Origin: Plotosus lineatus
Lineage: Eukaryota > Chordata > Actinopteri > Siluriformes > Plotosidae
Assembly (NCBI GenBank): GCA_024760905.1
Contig: CM045733.1
Coordinates: 34,649,501 to 34,713,500, forward strand
Direction: 5' to 3'
DNA: 64,000 nucleotides
In this document: positions 1-11,243 of the stretch, in pieces
Layout: every line of letters begins with the position of its first letter
Numbering within the stretch: the stretch's first letter is position 1
Notes under the pieces: model-generated
Seen by the model: only the letters and a program-made list of their open reading frames with translations
Databases searched by the model: none
What the model was told of the DNA's origin: nothing
Made by a program: the position numbers and the translations under genes

Positions 1-2797
1 CATCATGATCCACGCCTCCCATCATGATCCACGCCTCCCATCATGATCCACGCCTTCTCTCATGATCCACACCTCCCATCATGATCCACTCCTGCCATCA
101 TGATCCACGCCTTCCATCATGATCAACACTTCTATCATGATCCACATCGTCCATCATGATCCACGCCTTCCATCATGATCCACGCCTTCCATCATGATCC
201 ACGCCTTCCATCATGATCACGCCTTCCATCATGATCACAACCTCCCATCATGATCCACGCCTGCCATCATGATCCACGCCTGCCATCATGATCCACGCCT
301 GCCATCATGAGCAACACTTCTATCATGATCCACATCGTCCATCATGATCCACGCCTTCCATCATGATCCACACCTTCCATCATGATCCACACCTTCCATC
401 ATGATCCACGCCTTCTATCATGATCCACGCCTTCCATCATGATCACGACCTCCCATCATGATCCACGCCTTCCATCATGATCACAACCTCCCATCATGAT
501 CCACATCGTCCATCATGATCCACTCCTTCCATCATGATCCACGCCTCCCATCATGATCCACGCCTCCCATCATGGTCCATGCCTCCCATCATGATCCACG
601 CCTTCTCTCATGATCACAACCTCCCGTCATGATCCACGCCTTCCATCATGATCCACGCCTTCCATCATGATCCAGATCCACGCCTCACATCATGATCCAC
701 GCCTCACATCATGATCCACGCCTCCCATCATGGTCCACGCCTCCCATCATGGTCCACGCCTCCCATCATGATCACAACCTCCCATCATGATCCACGCCTT
801 CCATCATGATCAACACTTCTATCATGATCCACATCGTCCGTCATGATCCACGCCTTCCATCATGATCCACGCCTTCCATCATGATCCACGCCTCCATCAT
901 GATCCACGCCTCCCATCATGGTCCACGCCTCCCATCATGGTCCACGCCTCACATCATGATCCACGCCTTCCATCATGATCCACACCTTCCATCATGATCA
1001 CAACCTCCCATCATGATCCACATCGTCCATCATGATCCACGCCTCCCATCATGATCCATGCCTCTCATCATGATCCACGCCTCCCATCATGATCCACGCC
1101 TCCCATCATGATCCATGCCTTCTCTCATGATCACAACCTCCCGTCATGATCCACGCCTTCCATCATGATCCACGCCTTCCATCATGATCCACGCCTCACA
1201 TCATGATCCACGCCTCCCATCATGGTCCACGCCTCCCATCATGGTCCACGCCTCCCATCATGATCACAACCTCCCATCATGATCCACGCCTTCCATCATG
1301 ATCCACACCTCACATCATGATCACAACCTCCCATCATGATCCCCGCCTCCCATCATGATCCATGCCTCCCATCATGATCCACGCCTCCCATCATGATCCA
1401 CGCCTCCCATCATGATCCACGCCTCCCATCATGGTCCACGCCTCCCATCATGATCCACGCCTCCCATCATGATCCACGCCTCCCATCATGATCCACGCCT
1501 CACATTATGATCCACGCCTCCCATCATGGTCCACGCCTCCCATCATGGTCCACGCCTCCCATCATGGTCCACGCCTCCCATCATGATCACAACCTCCCAT
1601 CATGATCCACGCCTTCCATCATGATCAACACTTCTATCATGATCCACATCGTCCGTCATAATCCACGCCTTCCGTCATGATCCACGCCTTCCATCATGAT
1701 CCACGCCTCCCATCATGATCCACGCCTCCATCATGATCCACGCCTCCCATCATGGTCCACGCCTCCCATCATGGTCCACGCCTCCCATCATGATCACAAC
1801 CTCCCATCATGATCCACGCCTTCCATCATGATCAACACTTCTATCATGATCCACATCGTCCGTCATAATCCACGCCTTCCGTCATGATCCACGCCTTCCA
1901 TCATGATCCACGCCTCCCATCATGATCCACGCCTCCATCATGATCCACGCCTCCCATCATGGTCCACGCCTCCCATCATGGTCCACGCCTCTCATCATGG
2001 TCCACGCCTTCCATCATGATCACAACCTCCCATCATGATCCACATCGTCCATCATGATCCACGCATCCCATCATGATCCAGGCCTCCCATCATGATCCAC
2101 GCCTCCCATCATGATCCACGCCTCCCATCCTGGTCCACGCCTCCCATCATGATCCACGCCTTCTCTCATGATCACAACCTCCCGTCATGATCCACGCCTT
2201 CCATTATGATCCACGCCTTCCATCATGATCCACGCCTTCCATCATGATCCACGCCTCACATCATGATCCACGCCTTCCATCATGATCCACGCCTCACATC
2301 ATGATCCACGCCTCACATCATGATCCACGCCTCACATCATGATCCACGCCTTCTCTCATGATCCACGCCTTCTCTCATGAGCCACACCTCACATCATGAT
2401 CACAACCTCCCATCATGATCCCCGCCTCCCATCATGATCCACGCCTCCCATCATGATCCACGCCTCCCATCATGATCCACGCCTTCCATCATGATCCACG
2501 CCTCACATCATGATCCACGCCTCACATCATGATTCACGCCTTCTCTCATGATCCACGCCTTCTCTCATGATCCACACCTCACATCATGATCACAACCTCC
2601 CATCATGATCCACGCCTTACATCATGATCCACATCGTCCATCATGATCCACGCCTGCCGTCATGATCAATACTTCTATCATGATCCACATCGTCCATCGT
2701 GATCCCCGCCTCACATCGTGATCCCCGCCTCACATCGTGATCCCCGCTTCACATCGTGATCCACGCCTTTCATCGTGATCCACGCCTCCCATCATGC
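1..2797. repeat. 19-bp-unit minisatellite (about 145 units)
   Basis: Tandem array of a unit close to CATCATGATCCACGCCTCC, 18-19 bp long. Each unit carries the self-complementary 8-mer ATCATGAT. At least six unit variants are interspersed: ccacgcctcc, ccacgccttc, cacaacctcc, caacacttct, ccacatcgtc and a ggtcc form. The caacacttct variant is always followed directly by the ccacatcgtc variant (near 122, 309, 810, 1622, 1829 and 2663). A block of about 11 units repeats at 1581 and 1788 with period 207. The array begins before the window and decays at its right end (cgtgatcc forms, 2700-2797). No coding potential is seen. Confidence 0.97.
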
Positions 2798-2825
2798 GAT
2801 TGCATGCACCCACCCTTACAGGCGG

Positions 2826-2905
2826 TTCAAGAAAATGATCACATATTTTATTCATTGAAGAAAGGGATTGGGCACAAGTTATCCAACTTAGTGAAGCCCT
2901 CTCCA
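2826..2905. mobile_element. Fragment of the pogo-like element family seen at 18908-19828
   Basis: About 80 bases around the words for ttcattgaagaaaggg and gggcacaagttatccaac are the reverse complement of 19498-19577, inside the TIR element at 18908-19828. It is a terminally truncated relic directly beside the minisatellite. Confidence 0.6.
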
Positions 2906-2934
2906 CAGATTATTTAGCCAATTAACCTACTGTG

Positions 2935-3091
2935 CATATTTTTGGATTGTCGGAGGAAATCGGAGTACCCAGAGGAAACCCACACAAGAACAGGGAGAAC
3001 ATGCAAACTCCACACAGAAACACCCAGGCCTGGATTCGAACCCAGACCTTGCTGAGAGGCAGACGTGCTAACCACTATGCCACCGTGCTCT
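2935..3091 (-). mobile_element. tRNA-derived SINE, 5' part
   Basis: On the minus strand this starts with a tRNA-like head (A-box-like gtggttagcacg, B-box-like GGGTTCGAATCC) followed by the body typical of a common fish SINE (gaaacccacac, gagaacatgcaaactccac). It is followed on the + strand by a (TG)n tract at 3092-3115. The tRNA-like head is not a functional tRNA gene: it continues into the SINE body. Confidence 0.75.
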
Positions 3092-3119
3092 GTGTGTGTG
3101 TGTGTGTGTGTGTCTTTTT

Positions 3120-3775
3120 TATATCTCTATAAATAAAGTGTTTTCACTCTTGGTCGAGGAAAACATTCAAAACTCTTCCTGGCTATTGCTTTTCTCAACA
3201 TTTGCATAAACAACAATCTATCTCATTTGTAATTATTGACATCATATCCATTTCCCTAGGTCTGTAGCGTGATGCCCTACTCTGCCCTATGGCTGTGTTA
3301 AGATGGACATAGACTCTTTGGGTTATCTGATATGCTCAGAATCATAATAGTTTTCTTACAGTAGTTTTGGGATTGCCCTATGTTAAGCACACAAGAGATT
3401 TTTATGACCCACATTGATTGTACAACATTGCATTTCATGCAACAGACCTACATGTACACATTAACATGATACAATTTTACTTACAGTCCTGATCTGTTCT
3501 CAACAACACAGATATGCAACACATTACACATGCAAACTCGACCATGCACTTTCAAATCCAGTTCACCCAAACCTACAGTAAGGTGTATAAGTTTTAGGCG
3601 CCCTGAAAGAAATGCTGTTGAGCAAAGATGCCTTCAAGATGAAATACACATACTGTACAAAAATGATAGGAAAATAGAAATCATTTAAAGGGCAGAAAAC
3701 AGAAATAAATTAAAAAGATCAGTATTTGGTAAAATGGCCAATGTCATGCTCTGCGAAAAAAAGTATTGTTCAGTA
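3120..3775. other. Unassigned AT-rich stretch
   Basis: No open frame with coding character. The segment near 3585-3735 (gtgtataagttttaggcgcc ... cagtatttggtaaaatggcc) resembles the ends of a short Tc1/mariner-type MITE, but both ends were not defined. Confidence 0.35.
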
Positions 3776-3862
3776 CAGGGATCCCTGACTTTCAGCGGTT
3801 AATTGGCACCGAGATTCCCCCGACCACCGAATTCTGTGATGTAGGATCACCCAGGATATGAG
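3776..3862 (+). mobile_element. Fragment of the GGATCCCT-terminated MITE family
   Basis: The segment starts cagggatccctgactttcag and continues ggttaattggcaccgagattcc. This matches the left ends of the more complete copies at 35353 and 42505. Only the left end is present. Confidence 0.6.
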
Positions 3863-3949
3863 CTGAGGGTTTTACTGAGCATCTTTCAGAGCCAGCCACG
3901 GCTTACCCAAAATACTGTACACTCCCTTCTTTTGTAGCCCTGCTAAATT

Positions 3950-4296
3950 CATTCATTCATTCATTTTTTTGAATTGTTGAATCCTAATTTGGGTCATGAG
4001 GAGGCCAATTCCCATCTCAGCTGACTCTTGGAGAGGGAAGTGTACACGCAGGGCAGCTTGCCAAGCCATCACAGGGCAGAAACACACTGACGGCTAAGCA
4101 GCTATTCTTGATGAAAGTCAGCAAGGGTTCTTTTATATGCCTCACACCACAGACAGTGAGAGACATGGTTGGCCTTTGATAACCCAGCTAGCTGCACTGG
4201 GGGACAGCAGTGGAAGCCATTGACTGTAGTGCTTGAACTCCGAACCTTAGGATCGGTAATCCAGTATCTTACCACCGGGCCACCACTGCCCTCTGC
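3950..4296 (-). mobile_element. tRNA-derived SINE (type A, tail 2)
   Basis: On the minus strand: head gggcagtggtggcccggtggtaag with a B-box-like segment, body with the words taactgggttatcaaaggcc and gaaccattgctgactttc as in the other type A copies, then a tail ending in (ATGA)n at 3955-3967. This tail differs from the LINE-like tail of the copies at 18028 and 60388. Type A copies also lie at 21493, 39866, 40908, 46930 and 60388. Confidence 0.8.
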
Positions 4297-4419
4297 TAAA
4301 TTCACACTCCAAAGATATTGTAGGTCATCTATTAAAGGGACCAGTTTTGTTCTGTTTTTATTTTCCCCCTCACATTGCCTTTAGGCTAATTTATGTACCA
4401 TCAGAGTTTTTGGATATAA

Positions 4420-4764
4420 TTAATGGATTCTTCTTCTTCGTATGCTGTTGTTTCTCAGCCATTCAACCGCGACATCCGTGGCCTCATGTAGTTCATAGAG
4501 GCCTCCTGTCAGTTGTGTTTCAGGGCACTCTTGTAGTATGTGCTGCATAGTTTGGATAGCTCCACAATCACAATTTGGTGAGTCAATGTATCCCCATTTT
4601 TCCAACATGTATCGGCACGGGCCAGTACCGCAGCGAAAACGATTCAATTTACACCACAGGTCTCGACGAATATCCATACCATTTAGTGCAGTTGTTGGAT
4701 CATTCACGATGTCCCTGTTTGGTGCTGTTCCCTTATTCCATCTGGATTGCCAGTTTTCTACCAT
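4420..4764 (-). pseudogene. LINE C-terminal Cys-His segment
   Basis: This is the C-terminal part of the same LINE polyprotein in a third frame. It contains NRFRCGTGPC, WGYIDSPNCDCG and QTMQHILQECP, the CxCG...H...C segment common at the C-terminus of I/Jockey-group LINE proteins. It ends close to the (GAA)n 3' terminus. Confidence 0.7.
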
Positions 4765-5014
4765 GGAGTAGTTTGTTGTGGGCAGGTTAGACCAGATGGG
4801 TTTTCTTGAAGTCAGTCGGTATCGTGGGTGGTGCTCAATATCATTCAGCAGGGGAAGGCCTGGGATCTGGAGTGTAGAGTCCAGTAACTTTGCAGTGACA
4901 GCTTCCCTGCGGATATCTGGCGGGCAAGATTACACATAACTGGCAGCCAGTCTGTATGTGTTGATTTTAGTGTACCTGATATGGTCCGCATAGCACAGTT
5001 CAATCTGGTGTCAA

Positions 5015-6286
5015 CTAGTTTGCAGTGAACTGAGTTCCTCCAGACAGCAGCACAGTATTCGCTACAGAGTATGACAGTGCTAATGTTGCTGAACGTAGTG
5101 TCCTTGCACTGGCTCCCCATGTAGTACCAGCCAACATCTGCACAAGGTTGTTTCTTGTTTGAACTTTCTTGGCTACTTTTTGCAGGTGGGCTTTGTATGT
5201 CAAAGTCCTGTCCAAGGTGACTCCAAGGTACACTGGTTTTGCATCATGAGACAGGCGGCTGTTGTTGAGTGTTATATCCAGCTCTTGTTTACTTCTAGCG
5301 TTGTGTAGATGGAAAACACTAGAAACGGTCTTCTTCACACTAGGTTGAAGCCGCCACTGTTTACAGTAGGTGCTCATATCACTCATGTCCTCAGTTAATC
5401 TCTCATTCAATTCATCAAATGTTTTTGCTTGGAGAGCAAAGCATATGTCGCCTGCATATACAAACTTACGAGAGTGTGTGATGGGTAGGTCATTGGTGTA
5501 CAGTGCAAATAGAGTTGGTGCCAGGACAGAACCTTGGGGTAGTCCATTCTTCTGTGTTCGCCATGCACTGCTGTATCCACCAAGATGAACACGGAACCGT
5601 CTGTGCTGTAGCAATAGCTCAACTGTGTTTACTACCCAGTAAGGAAGGATTTTTGATAGTTTCAGTAGAAGACCTGAGTGCCACACTGTATCATATGCAG
5701 CTGTCAAGTCTAGGAAAACTGCACCAGTCTTTTTATTCTCCTGAAATCCATTCTCTATAAAGGTGGTGAGTGCTAGCACCTGATCTTGGGTGCTTCTACC
5801 TGGTCTAAAGCCGGCTTGGTCAATGCTGAGTACAGCTTCTACATCATCCTTAATTCGGTGTAGGATAATGCGTTCCAGTAGTTTATAGCAGACTGAGAGT
5901 AAGGATATGGGTCGGTGGCTAGATGCTAGTTTTGGGTCCTTCCCGGGTTTCAGGATAGCGATAACCTTTGCTTCTCTCCATAGCTTTGGCAGTTGTCTTT
6001 CACGTATAATACGGGACATGAAGGCTGCTAACCAGGTTTGTGCACGTGGTCCAAGGTGACAAAGGAATTCTGGAAAGATTCCATCATATCCTGCTGCCTT
6101 CCCAGATTTCAGTGACTTCAGAGCAGTAGTGACCTCTGCACTTACAACTGTTTCAGCTTGGGTTGTATTTGTATGGGCAGACCTTCTAAAGTCTCGAAGC
6201 TCTTTCACAACTTTTTTCTTTTGGGTCTTTTCAATGGGAGTTTTCCCAAGCTTCACTAAATGGTTAGCAACAGCATTCAGTTTCAC
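5015..6286 (-). pseudogene. LINE reverse transcriptase domain (inactivated)
   Basis: A 423-codon open stretch with RT motifs in order: SGKAAGYDGI, HRPISLL, DQAGFRPGRST, LDLTAAYDTVWH (first catalytic Asp), GLPQGSVLAPTLF, then FVYAGDICFA where the family has YADD. The Asp-to-Gly change in the catalytic pair means this copy could not polymerise. The frame shifts near 5030, and the thumb continues in another frame (4845-5120). Confidence 0.88.
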
Positions 6287-6685
6287 ACTTGGGCGTCACA
6301 ATTTTGGTGGTTGCTGTCCTGTTCCGAGGTGTCTAAGAAGCTTTCAAGCTTTGCGGCTTGAGTGGGTAAAGTTCTGTTTTTCAGTAAGCTCTTCCCATCT
6401 TGCCCGACGTGCGTTATCTAGTGCACTTATCAGGTGGTCGGCAATGTCAGTGCTTCCAGACTCCTGGTACTCTGTCAAGAGTTGTTGGCATTCTTCATTT
6501 AGGCATGGGGTGTATGTTGGTCTGTACCCCCTTGGGATGGTACTTCCTGCAGCTTTGTAGATTGCAAAGCGGAATATTTCAAAGCATTTCTCAATGGGGA
6601 TGCCAGTTTTGGGTATACAGACAATGCTCTTTTCAGTTTTTTCAGTATACATTTCCCAGTCAGCCTTCCTAAAGTTCCATCTCGG

Positions 6686-7459
6686 TTATTCAACAGATTT
6701 GGTGAGTGGTATCCGGAGTCCAATGTGTATCACAATGGGTCTGTGCTGACTTTTTGGGAAATCGTCTAGCACCTGAGGTGTAGCTTGGAGAGGATGGCCT
6801 TCTGAGGTTGTAACCCAGCATAAGTCTGGGGAGTATCCTTGGTTCCATCGTGCTGAGTGGAAAGACCGGCGCTGCTTCAGGTCTAAGACTAGGTGGAGAT
6901 TGTTTGATGAAGCCCATTCTATCAGCCAGTCACCATTCTCATCTTCTCTATCATATCCCCAGATGGTATGGTGGCTATTAAAGTCCCCCAAATAAATAGC
7001 TGGGTGTTGATAGTTTGGAAGTGGTGCGTCAGACCATTGGGCAGGCGGAGGTTTGTACACATTTGTGACGGTGTAGCTTCCAATACGGATTGTGTCATAG
7101 TATTCTGCTGATTCTACCATTTCAACATCTGCCATGTCTGAGCGTACGTATGTTGCCCGTCCATGCTTGTTATGGCCATACAAGGAAATAAGATCATATC
7201 CATTTACCTTGAGGCGACATGCAGGTGCATCAGCAGCAACATGTATTTCCTGGATGCAGATCACATCTATGTTGTTGGTAGGGCATATTTCAGAAAGTAT
7301 TTCTCGCTTGGCAGCTGATAGGCCCTCCACATTGATTTGGAGGAGTCGCATAGTGGGGCCGACGTCTTGAAAGTCGTGGCGTCCATTTTTGTTGTTATTG
7401 TTGTTGTTTGGCTGAGGACTGGGATTCATTTTAGAATTCAGTCGGCTGGTTTGGATCAT
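6686..7459 (-). pseudogene. LINE AP-endonuclease domain (decayed)
   Basis: The frame encodes the N-terminal endonuclease of the LINE at 4427-7526. Visible family motifs are LQINVEGL near the start, a CIQEIH segment (catalytic Glu), YLGDFNSHH (Asp/Asn pair), SPDL, and SQHRPI near the end where APE enzymes have S-DH. The role would be nicking target DNA to prime reverse transcription. The reading frame is lost before the RT part: 6344-6652 is in another frame. Confidence 0.8.
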
Positions 7460-7573
7460 TAGTTTCCCCAGATGGGTACTGACGAGGGATGCGACGTGAA
7501 CGCTGATCCATTATCCCCCAAGAAGAAGAAGAAGAAGTTTGTTCTGGCATATCATCCTTTCTAGTTGACAGAA

Positions 7574-7664
7574 CCATGGCTTGCAAAAGTATTCACCCTC
7601 TTGACCCTTTTCCAATTTTGTTGGCCTACAACCTGAAAAAAAAAATCCTTACTATTTATATTAG
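7574..7664 (+). mobile_element. Tc1/mariner terminal repeat (element Tc1-A, left end)
   Basis: The words ggcttgcaaaagtattcacc, cttgaccc and ccaattttgttggcctacaacctg are characteristic of the terminal repeats of a common fish Tc1-like element. An opposite-orientation end with tacttttgcaagccactc lies at 17795-17850. The rest of this element appears to be at 8706-9018 and 10505-10930, interrupted by later insertions. Confidence 0.7.
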
Positions 7665-7942
7665 TTTTTTAAACAGTCTGCCCTGTGGCCATCATCAGGC
7701 TTGTGCTCATCCCCGGTTTCCATAGCGTGAAGCGACCAGGAGTACAACTCCTCCTGGATGGGACGCTGATCCATCACAGGTTCTCCTCCCAGTATATTTT
7801 ACTGGTTCCTATTTATACTGCTGGGTGAACAGAGGCACACTTGTAGTTGAGACCTTACCTAGGGGTCTTAGCACAGTGGGGGTCTAACTGGGATTCGAAC
7901 ACACAACCTCCTGATCATAAGCACAGCACCCTAACCACTACA
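7665..7942 (-). mobile_element. tRNA-derived SINE (type B)
   Basis: On the minus strand: tRNA-like head (tagtggttagggtgctgtgc; B-box-like ggttgtgtgttcgaatccca), body with ctgttcacccagcagtataa, and tail cggggatgagcacaagcctg. Two other copies, at 21646-21951 and 48729-49036, align throughout. It sits between a Tc1 end and a pogo-like element, so it inserted into older repeats. Confidence 0.85.
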
Positions 7943-7944
7943 TA

Positions 7945-8703
7945 CAGTAAAACCTCCGCTGACGAACGCTTAAGCTCACGAACTTTTCGCCTCAAGAACA
8001 TTAAATTTGCGAGCATATAGTCTCTGCTGACGAACTAGTTTTCGGCGGACGAATCAAACCACACGGTCGAACAGCGCCACGGTGGCGGCCACGAGAAGCT
8101 GACGCACGCTCATGGCGTCACAGTTCGTCACCCCCGATAGACATTTTGGACCATATTGAGTGTACTTTTGCTATTATGGGACCGAAAAAGACCCCACCAC
8201 AGGCGGAGATCATTGAAAAACATGAACGAGGTGTGCGTTTGTGTGACTCAGCGTCCCAGTACCAGTACGCTAAGTCTACCATTGCTCCCATCCTTAAGAA
8301 CAAGGAAGCTATTAAGGGTGCGTGTGTGGCTAAGGGTGTTTCCAAACAGTAGGCATTTCCAAACTCTCCTTCCAAACAGTAAGTCCCTCCCTCCCTCCTC
8401 CTCCCACTCCATTCCATCAAGCCATCAACTACCATCACAAAGGTAAATAAAACGACTTTATTATACAGTACAGTTTATTTCTTTAATTACAATACAATAG
8501 CACATTTATTATACATAAAATAAGGTATATTTTTGTGTAGTTTTAAGGCTTATTTAGTAGAAAATTATGTTTTATGGGGACCTGGGAACGGATTATTCTC
8601 ATTTTAATGGTTTCTTATGGGAAATAAATGTTCGGAAGACGAACTTTTCGCCTTACACACACTTTCTGGGAACCAATTATGTTTGTGAGCTGAAGTATCA
8701 CTG
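7945..8703 (+). mobile_element. Pogo/Tigger-like MITE with transposase N-terminal remnant
   Basis: The ends are CAGTAAAACCTCCGCTGACGAAC on the left and the inverted GTTTGTGAGCTGAAGTATCACTG on the right. TA dinucleotides flank both sides (7943-7944, 8704-8705), consistent with the TA target of the Tc1-mariner-pogo superfamily. Inside is a short ORF (8176-8352) resembling the first helix-turn-helix of a pogo transposase. The catalytic domain is absent, so movement would have needed an enzyme supplied in trans. Confidence 0.75.
8176..8352 (+). pseudogene. Pogo/Tigger transposase N-terminal HTH remnant
   Basis: 58 codons starting MGPKKTPPQAEIIEKHERG, with a later segment YAKSTIAPILKNKEAIKG. This is the helix-turn-helix that binds the element ends in pogo/CENP-B-type transposases. 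The related and better preserved copy at 13857-14156 starts MSPKKATEKRSV and has AKEYGMAKSTICAILKNKQS. The stop after residue 58 removes everything downstream. Confidence 0.7.
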
Positions 8704-8705
8704 TA

Positions 8706-9018
8706 CCAAGAAATTTGAAGAAGATACAAAATAGTTGTTATTGTAAAGCAAGCAAGAAAACTCAAGCATACATAACCACAGAGGTTTCTTTTGCAACAGC
8801 TACAGTTGTAAACCTCTTAGGGATTTTCTTAGGGACCCTTGAATAATTTTTCTTCCTCAAAAACATGCCTGCATTTAGCACCATTCATCATTCCCTCAAT
8901 TCTGACAATTTTTCCAGTTCCTGCCAATAAAATACCATCCCACAGCATGACATTTCCTCCACCATGACTGTGAGGATGGTGTTCCTGGGATAATGAGAGG
9001 CATTGGGTTTGCATCATA
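8706..9018 (-). mobile_element. Tc1-A transposase region, part 1
   Basis: The minus strand encodes a Tc1-like transposase segment (GGGNVMLWDGILLAGTGKIV, IEGMMNG), matching the family's VMVWG...GTGxLxxIEG region. It is cut at 9018 by insertion of Tc1-B and continues at 10505, with the TA target duplicated on both sides. Confidence 0.75.
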
Positions 9019-10504
9019 TACTAGTCCTTCTAAAAAAATTAGCATGTTGCGATAAAGTTCATTATTTTCTGTAATGTACTGATAAACATTAGACTTTCAT
9101 ATATTTTAGATTCATTACACACAACTGAAGTAGTTCAAGTCTTTTATTCTTTTAATATTGATAATTTTGCGGAAAAAAAAAATCCCTATCTCAAAAAATT
9201 AGCATATTTCATCTGACCAATAAAAAAGTGCTTTTAATACAGAAAAAGTCAACCTTCAAATAAATTATGTTCAGTTATGCACTCAATACTTGGTCGGGAA
9301 TCGTTTTGCAGAAATGACTGCTTCAATGCGGCGTGGCATGGAGGCAATCAGCCTGTGGCACTGCTGAGGTGTTATGGAGGCCCAGGATGCTTCGATAGCG
9401 GCCTTAAGCTCATCCACAGTGTTGGGTCTGGTGTCTCTCAACGTTCTCTTCACAATATCCCACAGATTCTCTATGGGGTTCAGGTCAGGAGAGTTGGCAG
9501 GCCAATTGAGCACGGTAATACCATGGTCAGTAAACCATTTACCAGTGGTTTTGGCAGGTGCCAGATCGTGCTGAAAAATGAAAATCTTCATCTCCATAAA
9601 GCTTTTCAGCAGATGGAAGCAGGAAGTGCTCCAAAATCTCCTGATAGCTATCTGTATTGACTCTGCCCTTAATAAAACACAGTGGACCAACACCAGCAGC
9701 TGACATGGCACCCCAGACCATCACTGACTGTGGGTACTTGACACTGGACTTCAGGCATTTTGGCATTTCCTTCTCCCCAGTCTTCCTCCAGACTCTGGCA
9801 CCTTGATTTCCGAATGACATTTAAAATTTGTTTTCATCCGAAAAAAGTACTTTGGACCACTGAGCAACTGTTCAGTGCTGCTTCTCTGTAGCCCAGGTCA
9901 GGCGCTGCTGCCGCTGTTTCTTGTTCAAAAGTGGTTTGACCTGGGGAATGTGGCACCTGTAGCCCATTTCCTGCACACGCCTGTGCACGGTGGCTCTGAA
10001 TGTTTCTACTCCAGACTCAGTCCACTGCTTCCACAGGTCCCCCAATGTCTGGAATCGGCCCTTCTTTCACTTTTTCCTTCCCACAGACGTCCCACTGAAG
10101 TTCCTTGATACAGCATGCTTGAGGGGTCAATGATGGCCTTCTGGACAGCAGTCAGGCCGGCAGTCTTACCCATGATTGCGGTTTTGAGTAATGAACCATG
10201 TTGGTTGTTTTTGAAAGCCTCAGGAATCTTTTGCAGGTGTTTGGAGTTAATTGGTTGATTCAGATGATTAGGTTAATAGCTCGTTTAGAGTACCTTTTCA
10301 TGATATGCTAATTTTTTGAGATAGGAATTTTGGGTTTTCATGAGCTGTATGCCAAAATTATCAATATTAAAACAATAAAAGACCTGAAATATTTCAGTTG
10401 GTGTGCAATGAATCTAAAATATATGAAAGTTTAATTTTTATCAGTACATTACAGAAAATAATTAACTTTATCACAATATGCTAATTTTTTGAGAAGGACT
10501 AGTA
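9019..10504 (-). mobile_element. Tc1-like transposon Tc1-B, full length
   Basis: Near-complete Tc1 element with long inverted terminal regions. Both ends read tactagtccttctcaaaaaa(tt)agcat, followed by gataaagttcattattttctgtaatgtactgataa. A TA duplication lies at 9017-9018 and 10505-10506. A second subterminal copy of ctcaaaaaattagcatat (9193 and 10306) gives the double-repeat arrangement known for Tc1 subgroups. It carries a broken transposase on the minus strand and is inserted in Tc1-A. Confidence 0.93.
9283..10173 (-). pseudogene. Tc1 transposase of Tc1-B (frameshifted)
   Basis: Starts at the ATG complement 10171-10173 and ends at the stop 9283-9285. The frame changes at an extra T in the run encoding the DEDF...F segment (around 9585-9600), which separates the N-terminal/middle part (VMVWGAMSAAGVGPLCF) from the C-terminal part. 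A further in-frame deletion removes three residues after QHDLAPA, so the second catalytic Asp and the Glu in NPIENLW are 31 residues apart rather than the 34 typical of Tc1 enzymes. The product would cut and paste the element; this copy is dead. Confidence 0.9.
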
Positions 10505-10930
10505 TAGTGTTTTCCTTGATGGCCAAAACGTTCAATTTTAGTCTCATCTGACCAGAGCACCATTTTCCATATGTTTGAGGAACCTCTCATATACATTTTG
10601 ATAAACTCTAAAAAAGATTTCTCATTTATTTATGTAAGCAATGGCTTTTTTCTTGCCACTCTTTCCAGTTCCTTCATGCTACCTTTGGTCTGTTTGTTGC
10701 CTCTCTGAGTAATGCTCTCCTTGCTAGTGTATAAGTTTTAGTGGACGACCTTCTCTTGGCAACTTTGTTGAGCTGCCATATTCTTTCCATATTTTGATGG
10801 TGGATTTAATATTGCTTGTAGAATTTTCCAAAATTTCAGCTATTTTTATAACCCAATTCTGATTTGAAGAGCTTCATGTTTCTTGCTTGGTGGTATTTTT
10901 TGATTAGCGGTTCTCCAGACTGGTCCCCTT
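10505..10930 (-). mobile_element. Tc1-A transposase region, part 2
   Basis: Continues 8706-9018 after the Tc1-B insertion (tatagtgttttccttgatggcc, ctcatctgaccagagcaccattttcc, typical of the middle of a Tc1-like transposase read in reverse). It decays into (TG)n at 10938-10962 and (TA)n, and the right terminal repeat is not seen. Confidence 0.7.
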
Positions 10931-10984
10931 TCAAATCAGGTGTGCGTGTGTGTGTGTGTGTGTTTTTATATATATATATATATA

Positions 10985-11163
10985 TACAGATGCTCCCCAA
11001 CTTACGTTCATCCGTTTTACGTTTTTTCACTTTTACGTTTTTTTTTTTTTTTTTTTTAAGTCAAATTTTGAGTTTAGACGTATCTACGTAGTACGCTGAC
11101 GTAATGACATAATGACGCTGCGTCCATTGTTTACAAACTTGCCCCTCCTTCTACCCAGTTCAG

Positions 11164-11243
<80 letters not shown>

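Larger units (their letters stand above)
4427..7526 (-). mobile_element. Decayed non-LTR retrotransposon (I/Jockey-type LINE)
   Basis: About 3.1 kb on the minus strand with, in order, an AP endonuclease, a reverse transcriptase and a C-terminal Cys-His segment, spread over several frames. The 3' end finishes in (GAAGAA) at 4427-4440, and the 5' side starts at a CTT run at 7510-7526. The family is APE-type. The clade (I/Nimb/Jockey group) is inferred from the residues around the RT and the C-terminal CxCG...H...C motif and is uncertain. It lies upstream of the host gene and is dead (frameshifts, altered RT active site). Confidence 0.8.

Noticed and set aside
1..2797. Regularly spaced repeats that might suggest a CRISPR array
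   Set aside because: Units are contiguous 18-19 bp tandem repeats with no unique spacers, in an animal genome. This is a minisatellite.
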